DNA of 64,000 bases from Strigops habroptila (Eukaryota; Chordata; Aves; Psittaciformes; Psittacidae): the NCBI RefSeq assembly GCF_004027225.2, contig NC_044283.2:37330207-37394206 (forward strand), read 5' to 3'. Both the position numbers and the translations under genes were made by a program. The notes under the pieces were generated by a model. It was not told where the DNA came from. It worked only from the letters and a program-made list of their open reading frames with translations, and searched no databases. This document shows positions 1 through 12,900 of the stretch, piece by piece. Within the stretch, counting starts at the first letter, position 1. The number at the start of each line of letters is the position of its first letter.

Positions 1-374
1 TTCAAAAAATAGTGCATTACAGCATTAATAGACTTTGTAAAATCCTGACAGCTATGAAATATCACATGCATTCTGGAAAGAAATTCAAGTTACACTAGAC
101 CATAACCTAAGTAGCCTTTCAAATTATGGAATTTATCATTTTGACTCTTGGTAGAAAATTTTAGTTAACCCATGGCTTTGTGGTTATTTCATTACAAAGA
201 GAAATTTCTCAGCAACTATTTGTAACAAAAATCTGATGTTTCTGAGTTTTCTGTCTTGTTTATCCTCTGCAATGAGAGTTTGAAGCTAATGCAACTTAAG
301 CAAACTGCATTATATTTCTTTATTAGATAACAGTAACAAGTAACACTACTATTTTATTCTTATATATAATTTTT

Positions 375-465
375 CATGAAGGCATCTCAAAATACTTTAA
401 AAAAGGAAGGAAATGTCATTAACCCATTTTACAGGTAGATAAATTTTACAGATTTCAGGTTTTCT
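375..465 (+). mobile_element. Weak MIR/CORE-SINE-like fragment
   Basis: GGCATCTCAAAATACTTTA followed by ATTAACCCATTTTACAGGTA and GATAAATTT resembles the motif order CTCAAAGCACTTTACA ... CCCATTTTACAGATGAGGAAA of old SINEs. The match is weak; chance cannot be ruled out. Confidence 0.25.
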
Positions 466-1534
466 CTGCCTATTTCACATCCTCCTATGTAAGGAGAAAC
501 AATGGATACTATATTTAGCAGCAGTTTCCAAACTGTAGTCTGTGAGAATTCGGTAATTCACAGAACCATATTCAAGAGTGCTTTCAGGGTGCCTTTTAAA
601 AAGTATATCTTGATCCAGAAGTTCTGATATTTGATAGCTGTTAATTGGGTGCCAAAATTTTGCAAGCCACTGACCATTTATACATGTTCCCATGTCCTGT
701 AAAGTGCCAAGATACAGAAAATGAGGTCCCCGATTCCAATGCTCTAAAATTTAATAATAATTAACCCATTAATAATTGTTACCCATTTGGCTGATATTAA
801 GTTGCATTTTTTCTGCCTGGAAAAATATTTTTTGTCTCTAAAAGTATTTTCCTTCTACAAATTAAAGACAAAAGTCAAAGTCATAGAAATTTGTGGAAAG
901 AAGTATTCTAATGTAATTGAATGTTTTGGGTTTATTCTAACAATTTTTGATTAAAAAATGGGTGTGAACTGGAAATCAAAGCTTTTTAAATTTAAATTTT
1001 CAAGAAAGAACTATAATTTTTTCAAAATAAGAAATCCATCATTTATTTGGGGGAGTAATAAATCTGACAAATCTGCATTTTTGCATCAGGTGGGGGGGGG
1101 AATTTTATTACTAAATATTTTTAGAACTCCCTAATACCGTAAAGCTGAGTATCTCCATTTTTTGATGATGGGGTCCCAGTATTCATGATCCTGAAGAATT
1201 GCCTGGGGTTTCATACTCACAAAATCCAGTCACAGAGTCTAGTATGCCTTATCGGGTGTCTCAGGCTGTATGAAGGTCTGTAGATATAGCAATAATTTCA
1301 GCAGCAAATGTAAGGAGCAATATATACATACCCAAACTCATGCAACTTCCCAAACTATCTTAGATGTAGGACTAGAAGACAAACTCTAGAAATCTTGGGG
1401 GTGTGTGTGGAAGCGGTGGGGGGAAGTCTCTTGACTTCATAGTCATCTTTTTTCCTCACCTCCATCTGTTCGTTTGTCATGTTAAACAGTAACAGCTGCA
1501 AATTATATCAACTTCAGATTCTGGCCACTTCTGT

Positions 1535-1569
1535 TTTCTTTAATCATCAGATTTCTTTAATCATCAGAT
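1535..1569 (+). repeat. 17-bp tandem duplication
   Basis: TTTCTTTAATCATCAGA occurs twice in direct succession without mismatch (period 17). Confidence 0.88.
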
Positions 1570-4101
1570 TAGTGACCGATACTTAATGCATATTTCTATA
1601 ACCAGTTTCATATCTAAAAGCTCATTGCTTGTCAAGGGAAATCTTTGCGCACCAACCATCTACTAAATGCTTCCTGGCAGTAGTTGAGCAGGTTCCCATT
1701 GAAAGTTTGAGGTCACCTCAGGAAATGAAGTGGAATTAAATGTTTCCACATTAAGATTTTCAGGAGTTTAGGTGATCAGACAAATGTTTTTTATGGCTAT
1801 TTCAAAAGTCTGTAACAGACATCTTCCATAGGAAAATAACAGAATGAGTATCCTTCCTGCACTCCACAGACACGCCCTGAAATTGTTCGCTGTACTAATC
1901 CACCAAAAATCCACAGAGGTGGAGGTCTGTTCATAGTGCATTACAGGGTTTTGTTCACTCAAGCTATGTAGCAGAGAGGAAAACTGTGCCCCACAGGTGT
2001 AGGTTTGGAGAGCTGAGTGTTGACTGTTGTGCTGCAAATGCCTCTGTACATCAGTTCACTTCTGACACCACAAAGCACTGTCTCTACCTGTGAAGTTGCC
2101 ATCATTCAACTGGAATTTTTCTTGCTGGGAGACTGCAGATGATCCTAGTCACTATACCTGCACCTCTGCAGATCCAGCTGTGCCTCTGTCTGCCCTGCTG
2201 GGCTTGTAAAAGGAGGCAAGAGATAGCAGGAATGCAGTCAAGAGTTAGAAGTGGAAGACCTTAGTACTGCTTCTACAAGCCCTCAAACCAGCAATGTAAA
2301 TCTAAGGGTTCATGGCAGCAGTTTTTGACTGTGTCAAGTCTGCAATAACGAAACCTGTTGTCCCTCACTGTTAGGGCAATGTAGTTTTTAGTAATACAGC
2401 TTTACTGTTGATACAAACTTGGATAACACACACTGCAATGCTAGCTTATGAATTTTTCTCCTTAATTGCAAACTTTTGAATATTTCAGGAATAAATGTAA
2501 CAATAGATATATTGGTTTTATTATTAAATACAGCCCCTAAAAATGGTGAAGCTCAGAGTTAAAAAAGAGATGAGGGAAATCAGCCACACAATTTATAACA
2601 AAAAAAATAGCTGCAAAGTTATATCCCTAGCTACAATTAAAAAAAAAAGAAACAGGTATCACAGGAAACATATAACAGGAAACAAGTAACCATGCAAGTA
2701 CTAGCCAGTATTCTGTTTATCTACGTCAATTTTAAATATTAATACTTTTACTCAGAGGCTATCTACACAGACAGAACAAGAGACAGAAGAAAGACAATTT
2801 TGCTTCATGCAAATTTTGATAAAATCTTTTCAGGATGAAAAGGTCTTCAGGGGTCCCCTCAGCACTGAAATACAACCGGCCTTAGAGTTCAAAAGAGAAA
2901 AGGAAAAACAGAAGAAAATCCCTCTTCTACCACAGATGCTATAAAATTCCTAATATCATTGTTATTTCTGTAACCATAGTTTGCATTTTAGATCTAAACT
3001 TTGGTGGTTATATCAAAGGCAGAACTATTTTTTTTTTTTTTTGTAATAAGCATGTAGAAGGTGACTGTACATATTTTTATTCCAGGATGTAATGCATACA
3101 CATAAAAATTAAAACAGAGTTTAACTGTTTCATCCACTATGATCTTCATTATTCTGTACAGAATTGAAACTCACCACGTCTAACAGAGGGGAAGGACATG
3201 GTCAATGCGAATAACAAAAGATAAGTCCTAACCACTTACTTCCTGTAAACCCTAAAAATTCTAAACCCAAGGCCAACAAATATCTTAGCCATAGAATCCT
3301 TTAAAAGTTCTTTATAATGATTAAGAAAAGGAGGTATTCTACTAATACGCTTTCGTGCTCCAATACTGAATGCCACTACTTTGTATTGCTGAAGTGTTTT
3401 CCAGGGCTCGGTTCATAAATCGTAACCAGGTAAGGAGATTTGCAGGAAGTAAATATGAAGTAAATCTATGTCCTACTGACCTAACTTACTTGAAAACAAA
3501 AAACAATCAATCAAGTACATCTGTAATTTCTAAGGTGTAAGTATTCTACATACCTAACACCTGATTTGAAATATAAATTATTTTCAATGTAGTTTTTTGC
3601 TGAACTGAAGTTGAATTAAAAAAAAAAAAAAAAGGAGAGAGAGAGAACTTGAAAAATATTTGATCACCAAAGATCAGAGAGAAATCCTTCTGGCATTGCT
3701 AGCTTGTTTGTAGCAGGACAAATATGCATCAATTATTATTTTCTTGTTTATAGCCTTAAGTCCTGTTTGTAAAAAGAAAAAAGCAAGCCCTTATCAAAAG
3801 TGCACAAAGCCTTACTTTATTTCAAATCTTATGTAACTGTATATTTTGAGATATACAAATTTACATGTCCATTGTTTGATAAGCAGAGGCAATTTTAATT
3901 TAATAACTTCAAAGCTTTTTGGTAATATCTGACAAGCCAGGAGCAGGCTTTTGTAAGGTATCAATAGAACTGAAGGCATCCTACCTGTAAAAACTACGTT
4001 TCCAAGTGCCAGTCAAACACTGCCCAGTTTGCTAACACAATACAGCTTATATTTTCATATACATAAGCAGCAAAACAGACCTTATCTAGCCCTTTTTGTG
4101 A

Positions 4102-4137
4102 TTCACTTTTGCCAGAAAGTTCACTTTTGTCAGAAAG
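4102..4137 (+). repeat. 18-bp tandem duplication
   Basis: TTCACTTTTGCCAGAAAG is followed directly by the same unit with a single C to T change. Confidence 0.88.
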
Positions 4138-4629
4138 TGATGCTATTATTTTTATTCTGTTAACATCACCTCCCCACTGTTCACCTTCTTTCTGTCATGT
4201 CTGGTACTTGTCCCCTCCCTGCATGCAGATCAAACTTGGATGTTTTTTCCCACAAAGTCTGAATTGTAAGTTTCCTGAAAACCCCAGTTCTTTAACAGTT
4301 TAAAAGGTCATTTGGACACAGGACCACCTTCGTACAGTGATCACCAGTCTATGTACCTGTTGTTTTTTAGGTCGTAAGACACAATGGAACAGGTTCTAGG
4401 GGGAAAGAAATGTATATAAATACAAAAAAACTGAGGCAGGCAAGGGGAAAAAGATAGGACATCTTGAAACCAGCCTTAGCTTCCCTGCTGAAGAAGTGGA
4501 GACAGCTGTTTGGGCAGGGATCAACATAACTGAGCTGCTAGGTCCTGGCCACTGGATATTTGTGTGTGTGTATGCTGGTCTGGTTCAGCTGTCATGAAGC
4601 TCTTTGAAAATAAACTAATGAACCATTAA

Positions 4630-4760
4630 ATCTTCCAGTGAGATAAATAATTGTCTTCCTTCTTTCGCAGATGAGTAAATAAAGATAATAAATAAATACC
4701 TGGTCTGAAGCCACAGAGAGAATTCAGTAGTTCCAGAAACAGAATACCAGTTTCCATGTT
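4630..4760 (+). mobile_element. MIR/CORE-SINE-like relic
   Basis: CGCAGATGAGTAAATAAAG, then GGTCTGAAGCCACAGAGAGA, ATTCAGTAGTTCCAGAAAC and AGAATACCAGTTT follow the order of the 3' half of MIR-type SINEs (CAGATGAGGAAACTGAG, AAGGTCACACAG, GTGGCAGAGCC, GAACCCAGGT). The copy is heavily diverged, as expected for an element of amniote age. Confidence 0.42.
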
Positions 4761-7700
4761 TATATATTCCCTTTTAAGAGTCTCTATCCCACTCTACTTT
4801 GTAGTTCAGATTACAGATTAGTCTATTACTGCTTCCAGCTAGCAATCTTAGCTCAGATTTACAGAAAAACCCCACAAGAGAACAGAATAATGTGTATACT
4901 GTGGAGTATAATACAGCATAGAGATCCCTGAGATGGATCCAGAACAAGCAACAGGACAACCACATCAGCACAAAGTAATTTATTAGTAGAATAGAGGGAA
5001 GACAAAAAATTGCTCCCACAGAGCTCAGTTTTTAGGCAATGACAGCATTACCAATCTCATTTGCAACACAAGCATCTTCACACTACACTTTACTACCGGC
5101 AGTAACTTACTTCATTAGGAGTTTGACACCTAGCTCAATAAAGAAATTCCAGCCCAACATATTTAAACTATAGCAGTACATTGCCTGATAGACCAGTTTT
5201 CATGCTACTTAATTGCATCAACATGAACCAGAAGCTCAGCATAGGCTTCAGGTGGGCTACTGATTAATCTATTTGAAAACAGAAGCACCATGAGGAGCAA
5301 AGAAGAGCCACTCACAGAGCTGCTATAACAGGGGGCTGGGTCTACACTCTGGACTATTGTATAGGAATGGAAAGCTTAGTCCTACTTCTGTAGAGACAAA
5401 ACAGAAAGCTTTGTATTCCAGGTTATTAAAGAACAGCAGCACAGAAGAAGGTAGCATAAAAATGATACATTAGAGAAAAAGTACAACTCAGCAGCAAATC
5501 ATGGCCAAGCAGAAAGAAAGAGAGCCTGATTACTTAAAATATTCATCAGTGAAATATGACCAATCAAAAAAAAGCTTGATGGAACCATAAGAGGCTGCTT
5601 GACAAGGATGGCTAAACAATATCATGTGTGACATATAGAAATGGAAAAGAAGGTATATTATCTTTAAAATCTGGATGACACTTGAGGGCACTGCACTTGT
5701 GAATGGGGAGTTCAAGCTTTTCTTTCACAGGAAGGCACAAAGTCAGCGGCTTTCTTACTTCATTTGTATAATGCAAAATTAAGAAAAATCCTAGTCATCT
5801 CTGTCCATATTCCATACCTCTCATAATGGAAATTTGAAATAAAAACTCAACATCTAAAAGCAGGAAATTATAATTTCTGTATTCAACAATGTAATGTTTT
5901 AAAGCATTAGAATTTGAATTGTTTTATAGTAAATGCATTTTAAGACTTTTACTTTCCAAAAGATTTCCTGAAAATTGACATCTTTCCGGGAAGATTTTTG
6001 TATTTGCTACTTCATTCATGTAGAAAAATGTTTAGGAATTTAAAAATGACATAGCACCTCAATCCATTTATAGGTACCCATTTGAAAGTCCGTATACAGT
6101 TCATTTACACAAAACAATATCTTTAAGACTGAACTGACAGTTCAAAGCAATGATTTTTATTTATTTAATGAACTCGGTTCTGCAATGGACAAATTTCCAA
6201 GAATACAGATGTGGTCCACAGGCATATACCAAGGGAAGATGGGAAGATACTGATGTCTCTTTGGGGGTTGTTGTACTACCTTTGTAAAAATGCAGTACTG
6301 CACTGAATTGAGTTTAGATGTTTGATCAGAGAGCTTGGCATACAGGAAGAGCTGCTGAGAGCAGGACAGAGGAATTGTAAGGAAACAGGCATATCAGAAT
6401 GATTAAAGCAAGAACTAAAAAATATCTCAAAGCACATTGATATGCAGTAATGTAGCATTCACAGAAGTCAACCATACAGCCACTCTCTCAAACATTATGT
6501 CATTTTAGTGATCCGCTGCAACCTACTAAATATCACAGGGTGTGTGTATATATGGGCAATATTGCTCTACAAATTTGCATACATCACCTTTAATATTTCA
6601 CTACACCTGTGCAAGGTCTGAAGTTATATTTTTATTAAATTTCTCATTCTATAACATATTCCAAGATCTTGAAAACATTTTCAGTAGACAACCACTGAAA
6701 TATCTGGTAATTTGGTAACATTGATATACCCATATTTCTCCTATAAAAACTCAGAACACATACACATTTAGAAGCAGCTCTTCCAGATGACAGTTTAAAG
6801 AGTTTGCCAAAGCTAGTTAAGGAGCACTGATAAATTAACATGAAAACGATTTTATGACACAGTATGTTTTCTGTTTAGGGGATTAACAGACAACTTCAGC
6901 CTATTAGTGTTCCCAGTACTATATACAAATCAAATCACCACTAAAAATACAACTTCTGTAATTTTAACTTCAACTCCCAGATAAACAAGACTCCTTTAGC
7001 ATGACAGCTACAAGCATTCATGAGAAAATAAGTCTTCTAAGCAGTCACGTAACAGAAGCCATATGCAGAGACACATACCAGCAGTTGATAAAAATCTTAC
7101 AATGCTGAACTCAATCTCCCCAAGATAACCATTCTGTCCCATTTTCCAGCACAGAAGAACCACTAATCATAGGAGTATGTTTCTCACATGTTGAAATCAG
7201 GTATGTAACTTAGTTTGGTCCAAAGTGTAGTCACAAAGAAAAGCATGTGGGAAACTCCAGTGGGACTGTACACACCAGCTAGGAAAAAGACATTTACAGA
7301 AGAACCTGGAAGGAGAGGGAGTTGTGTTTGAAAACATCACTCCCTCATCGTAAATGTGTAAAGTGCATAAAAAATAAATTAAAAAAAAATCCATCACAGT
7401 CTGTGGCTCATCACGTTACAACATGTATTCTTTTGGTCACTGCCTTCCTATTTCAGTGCTAGTTTTCATAATATTGTTAAACTGAATTTAACATTTTAAA
7501 GACCTAAGCCTTTGAGGTGTTAAACATATTCTGCTAAACACTTCAAAAGGCAGCTCCAAAGAGTGGAGAAACTTAATGCCAGACAAAGCAGTCAGCTCTT
7601 TGCAGAATTCAGCTCCTGTAAGTCATCAAATAAAGGGCAGTCTCTGAAGACAATGGATTGGGCAAGTAATTTTTAGCATGCCATTAATCCAAAAAAAAGT

Positions 7701-9600
7701 TCAAAACAAATGTACAATCAGATTAGGTTGTCTCTCTGAAAACAATACTTTGCATGTCATAGTATTTCTTCAGCAGAATTTTGATTTGCTTAGAACATTA
7801 CTTTGAGTTTTCTTTAGCAGACCTTCTTTGAAAGGTGGGAATTTCTAAAGCACAGACTTCAGCTGTGAGTCATTACTATTGTTTCCTTTAAGTTTTCTCA
7901 CCAGCTCATCCTGCATCACTTCCCTTGTTCTCATGAATGAGCAACGGTAACGGAAACTTCACCATCGGTAAGAAAGAGTGAGAAAACTATTCTGACAGTT
8001 TTTCAAATACCCTGTCAACAAAAAGTTAACATTAGGACTGTAAGTAGGAATTAAGAAATTTGTTTCCTTGTTTAGTACAAACTTATTTAAACTTGCAGCC
8101 ACAAGATGACTTAACAGCAAATAAAAAGCACCCATTTGTGCAACATTGTTTTATGATCCATTACAGTGAAAAGGAAACGGAATATGATTTTAATCTTAAA
8201 ATAATATGCCATTTGTGTAGTCGATGCATCATCAAGGCTTCCTTTCCCCATAGCATCTCTGTATTTCAGCACAAGGGAAAAAAAACAATGTCCTTACATA
8301 CCATGAAATCTTACCTCCCCTCAAGATTAATGGGCACTAGTCTGTATGTACATTAAAAGGTCACTCAACCCCATCTATTGTGCAATAGCCAGGCACACTG
8401 GGATAAGCAAGGGAGACTGAAAAGCTTAGTTTACCCCCCTGTAATTGCATGTAACCTTTGTGCTGTGGGCCCTTCGTGCATTCTGCCTGTGGAACTCGCT
8501 TTGAAACCAGAGGAATTTCTGAGCATGACACGAGTGCATTACCATTAAATTAGGCTCTGTCAAGTGTTATTTTCCTGCAACATTTCCCCCGATTATTGAG
8601 TCTCTCTTAATATTGGGTCTAGAGCTTAGAAAAACCACCCCAAACTCCCACCAGCCAGATAGAAAAAAAATCCATGGAAATAAGGTGAATGGTCTAACAT
8701 TCTAAACATGTGCAAGCTTTAACAGGTTACGGCCTAGACACAGCGTTATTCAGATACCAAGAAGGACAGCAGATGCCAAGATCTTTCAAGTTGCCCTTTC
8801 ATGGAGGAGCACTATGATACAAACACTGACTAGATAGATACCTGATGCAATTTCTGTTTCACTCTACTGATGATCCTCAAAGACAACTAGCCACAAACAT
8901 TGCTAACACTTCTCTCCTTTCACAATTATAAACACACTTTTTTAAGGAACAGCCTTGTGACAAGATTATCTTTCTTCTTGTTTGATGTGCTTTTATTCAT
9001 GAAAACTGTGTGAAAAACCTGCTTTCTCTTGATGTTAAAATCTTGATTTTACAGTTCAGACAAAAGCCCACAGTTCTATATGTAACATTGCCATCTAGTG
9101 ACATACTACAAGGGTGTTTTCTGCTAACAAACTGCTCTCAGTAATTTTTTTTTCTAATGAAATATAGCTCAGCATATTAGTGTTAATAAAAGATTATTAG
9201 ACTCATTAATGTAGTGTAATAAGAAACGAAATTTTATTATTTGATTTGGCAGTATTTCACACTGTGTTTGCATTTCCATGATTAGCTCTTCATAAGTCTG
9301 GTTGGTATCTTTTAATATTGCTAATGAAAAAAACCTTTATAACAATAGGAAGTGGAAATTAGCATTTTCTTTGGAAAGACATCATGCAGGACTATTTGTA
9401 TGGTTGCAGACCTTGCTGTTAGTGCTCTGAACAGTCATACGTATTTTCGCCTGTTTTACATTTAAAATTGAACCTTCTTCTAATACATGTCTTACATGCC
9501 ATCACCTTAATCAAAACCAGGTACCTCCAAAACTATAAACATAAAACCTGAGAGACAGACTTAAGACAAAACCATACAGGCTTGCGCTGAGGATCAGTCA
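4761..9600. other. Gene-free AT-rich stretch
   Basis: I see no genes or classifiable repeats here. Open frames of 60-98 codons occur on both strands with no family resemblance or splice context. A CTCF-like motif at 9089-9101 is the only regulatory candidate noted. Confidence 0.65.
9089..9101 (-). promoter_or_regulatory. CTCF-like core motif
   Basis: On the minus strand this reads TCACTAGATGGCA, close to the CTCF core CCACYAGRKGGCR with one mismatch at the first base. It lies in gene-free DNA downstream of SPCS3, where a domain boundary site would be reasonable. Single motif matches of this length also arise by chance. Confidence 0.3.
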
Positions 9601-9915
9601 CATACACACACTGCTGGGTTACAGCCTTCTTAGGGACAGAAGCTCATCCCAGCAGCTCAGGTGAGCCCCACCACCACAGGACCAAGCAGCAGGAGCTGCT
9701 CCAGCACTCTCTTGCTGAAGCAGTAGGAGCTCTAGGGAGTCACAGTCAAACCCCAACCTGACAGTAACTCCAGCACACTCCCTGCCTTCAGCTTTACAAG
9801 CCCTATGGTTCGCATTCCAGCCTTCCCAGCCCTGGGGAGATTTCATTGCACTGCCTCTGGCCACTCTCACTGCAGGTTTATTGCTAATAGTCCCACAAAT
9901 AGACGACATTTCCAA
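9601..9915. other. GC-elevated block, unidentified
   Basis: About 300 nt are clearly richer in G and C than the flanks, without CpG density. A 98-codon minus-strand frame covers it, but I recognise no protein in it and no convincing splice sites at its ends. It could be an old repeat, a decayed retrocopy or a conserved non-coding element; none can be supported from sequence alone. Confidence 0.4.
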
Positions 9916-12900
9916 AGGACCTGTGATAGCTTACACAAGTTAATAAGTTGACAGGGTTACTGTTACCTGTTTCTTAATGTACTATTTGTGCCAAGTAATC
10001 TTTGAAATACTGCACTTACCAGAAGTTACTTTGTGTGTGTACTGGCAAAGTGGGATGCCCTGTCTCGGTTGGTTTTAGGCTTTGGACCCAGCCACTGAAT
10101 GTGACTATTTGGTTGAACTTATTGCAGTTTAAAGGTGAATGAATGAAATCCAAATGAAAGAAATGGAAACCTAAAAATGTTAGCCTTGCAAGAAAGTAAT
10201 ACTAAGCACCACAAACCTCTAAGTGCAATGTTAAGCAGATTTTAACTGATCCTCTGTTCGTGACTAAAGGAGTAGTTGTACTTTATTCATTCAGAGATAA
10301 ACTGCATTTTATCAGTAAGCTATTTTCTTCCCCACCACTTAATTGCTGCTACAGAGGCATTAGCTCTTGAGCCAGGGTGTAAGAGGTGGAGAAAGTGTGC
10401 AAAATATTCCTACAAGTCTCTTACCTTTACACAAAGTAATTCTCTGTCATATCCGATCTGGGCATTTTCCATATGCAGCACTTTAAAAGTGGTTTATGAA
10501 CACTATTGATCCCTATTTATTGCAGATTTAGTCTTTGCCCTTCCTTTGGTTTTGATCAAAAATACTTTCCCAGTGCTTGTGCATGAGGGAAAAACCCCAC
10601 AACATTCTGGAACACGTACAAAAAAGTCCAATAAACGTATTCCTCCCTTTTTCTTTCACATATACGCAGAAGATAATATTTTCTTATGCCAGTTATTTTG
10701 ATGCATTTGTGGTAGCTAAAGGGTAGGGAGAGGATAAAAATAGCGGGTTGTTTCTAACACAATGGGAACTGCTAAGGCAGCAGTTCTCATTTTATGCTCA
10801 ATCCTTTCTGTTGTTTTTAACCAGGACTGCTTTGAGATTCATGTTGTTGCAGCGCTAAAAACTGACTTGTATCTTGTCTCCTTGGGAAGCAGCTGTTCCC
10901 ACTTAGCAGGGGTAGATGCTCAGAACACAGACCTTTACCTTAAAGAACAGGGTCAATGCGGTTATCTGTACAGAAATACCACCCCACTTCAAAGGACAGC
11001 TATTCCTGCTCTAGTGCCCAAATATTTAGGAAAGATATTTTTATTTTATTTCCTACAGGAAACATTTAGCAGTTAATAAAGGCACTGAAAATTGCCTTAA
11101 ATATATTCACAACAGCGGAGCATCAGAAGGAAGATGATGATGTTGTCTAGTCTTGTCCTGTTCTACAGCAACCCTTACCCATACAATCTGAAGTTGAAAA
11201 ATTTGACTTCAATTTGCAGTGACTTGGATTTCAAAGTACTTGTGAGACAACCATTGCTCCTAAATATAGTTCAAAACTCTGTACCATATTTTTGTCATCT
11301 GCAACTTCATCTTTTGTCCATGAAAGATCTGTAGAGGAAGCAATAATAATATCCCAGAGGCCTGACTCCATCGTGGACTTTAACTGTAAGGATTCTTTCA
11401 TTTGCAACAGATGACTGGTTCAAATCCCAGGGATAAACTAAACAGTACTATCTTAAATGTCACCACACATTTAGTGTCTGGAGAAGACAAATGCAAGGAT
11501 GTAATTTAAATACACACATACATCATTTTGACTCTTTTTTTACCATATTATATATGGCATTCATAAATATGTAAAATATTCAAAGAGATGGCACATTAAG
11601 CCTACCACTGTTTAATACAAAATACACTGGAAAATCATTCATTAAATTAAACTCTCAAGTCTAATGGGTAACAAGCTGCACAATAGCATTATACACCTAA
11701 ATTTAAAATCGAAGTTTTTTATATCCTACTGTGAAAAGGTACACTTTTCAAGCTCAGTTGTTCTGTAAAGTGAATGCCTGACATCTGCTGGTAATTAAAC
11801 AAACTGTATACTGCTGAACTAAACTGTCTGCAGTTTAGCTTTTAGACTAAGATACTTTAGAATATATAAATTATTCAAATAAAACACATCTAAATTATTA
11901 CAATAATGAGGTTTCAAAACCAAACTGCATCAACATTGCTTTTACTTGTTAGATGCAAGATAGCAAGTTTCTTAGAATTTCCTACAAAATTTTCCTGCTC
12001 AAGTGATCAAATCCAGTCCTCAGAAAAAGTTTTTCATCAACATGATTTTTATTCACATTATTTTTAATAAATTAGAAGAAGCAATTCTAGTGCTATTGTA
12101 CTTCACATTCCCTTTTATTTAGACTGAACATTTTTAAGAAAGCTATTTCTACACTGTTTTGAAATATTTCGGTCATGCTACCAAAAAAATACAATTGCTA
12201 ACTGAAACAACAGGACTTCAGAAACATCCATTAAAATACCTATCTGTAACAAAGGCTTCAACAGATGTCTTTACTTAAGATAACTTCTTAGGAGCTAGCA
12301 AGGACATAGGAGAAAATAAAGGATATTCCACTAGCAAAAGCAGCAAAAAGGGACTTCCCCAAAAATGATAAACTGAAGTCTTTCAATTTTACATCATTTC
12401 ATGAGTTGTACAGTTCTTTTTAAAACACTTCAGGACTTAAAAATAGAAATAAGTGGGACTCTTTCACAGTATCTTAGCACCTGTGATTTTGTGAAGCAAC
12501 TGTGTAAAACAACGTCTTGGTAAAACATAATTCAGAAACTTATTTTGTGCATGAAGGAGTCAGCATATCAGAATGAAAATAATCCTGATGGAACACAACC
12601 AGAAAATAGGAAAAAAAGAAAGAATACACACAGGAAAATGGGAAATTGTAAGACATTTTATGAATTCTTTAATATGAAGGTAGTAAGTAAAATGCTTTGT
12701 CTGAGCAAGTTTAGAGGGAGGGTAGAGGGGAAACCCTCAAAACTTCCAAAGTTAGCAACTGACCTTTACTGAAAACCCAAATGGATATCAAATAGCAGAG
12801 CTCCTTCAGGCCCAGAAAGCAATCCTTCATTCCAAACAGAAATTTTATTTGACAAGATTTTCTCTTGCCCTGTAGAAACATCACCATGAATTCAATGAAA

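Larger units (their letters stand above)
1..4629. other. Gene-free flank, left edge
   Basis: No splice-bounded coding segment or recognisable RNA gene is visible. Contents are a weak SINE-like fragment (375-465), a 9-10 base G run near 1091, a 17-bp tandem duplication (1535-1569), a T run (about 3029-3042), an A16 tract followed by GA repeats (3618-3646), an 18-bp tandem duplication (4102-4137) and a short TG repeat (4558-4572). The short open frames are not convincing. Confidence 0.7.

Noticed and set aside
510..600. Possible hAT-type terminus (CAGTTTCCAAACTGTAGTCTG)
   Set aside because: Resembles starts of some old DNA transposons, but no partner inverted repeat or target duplication was found.
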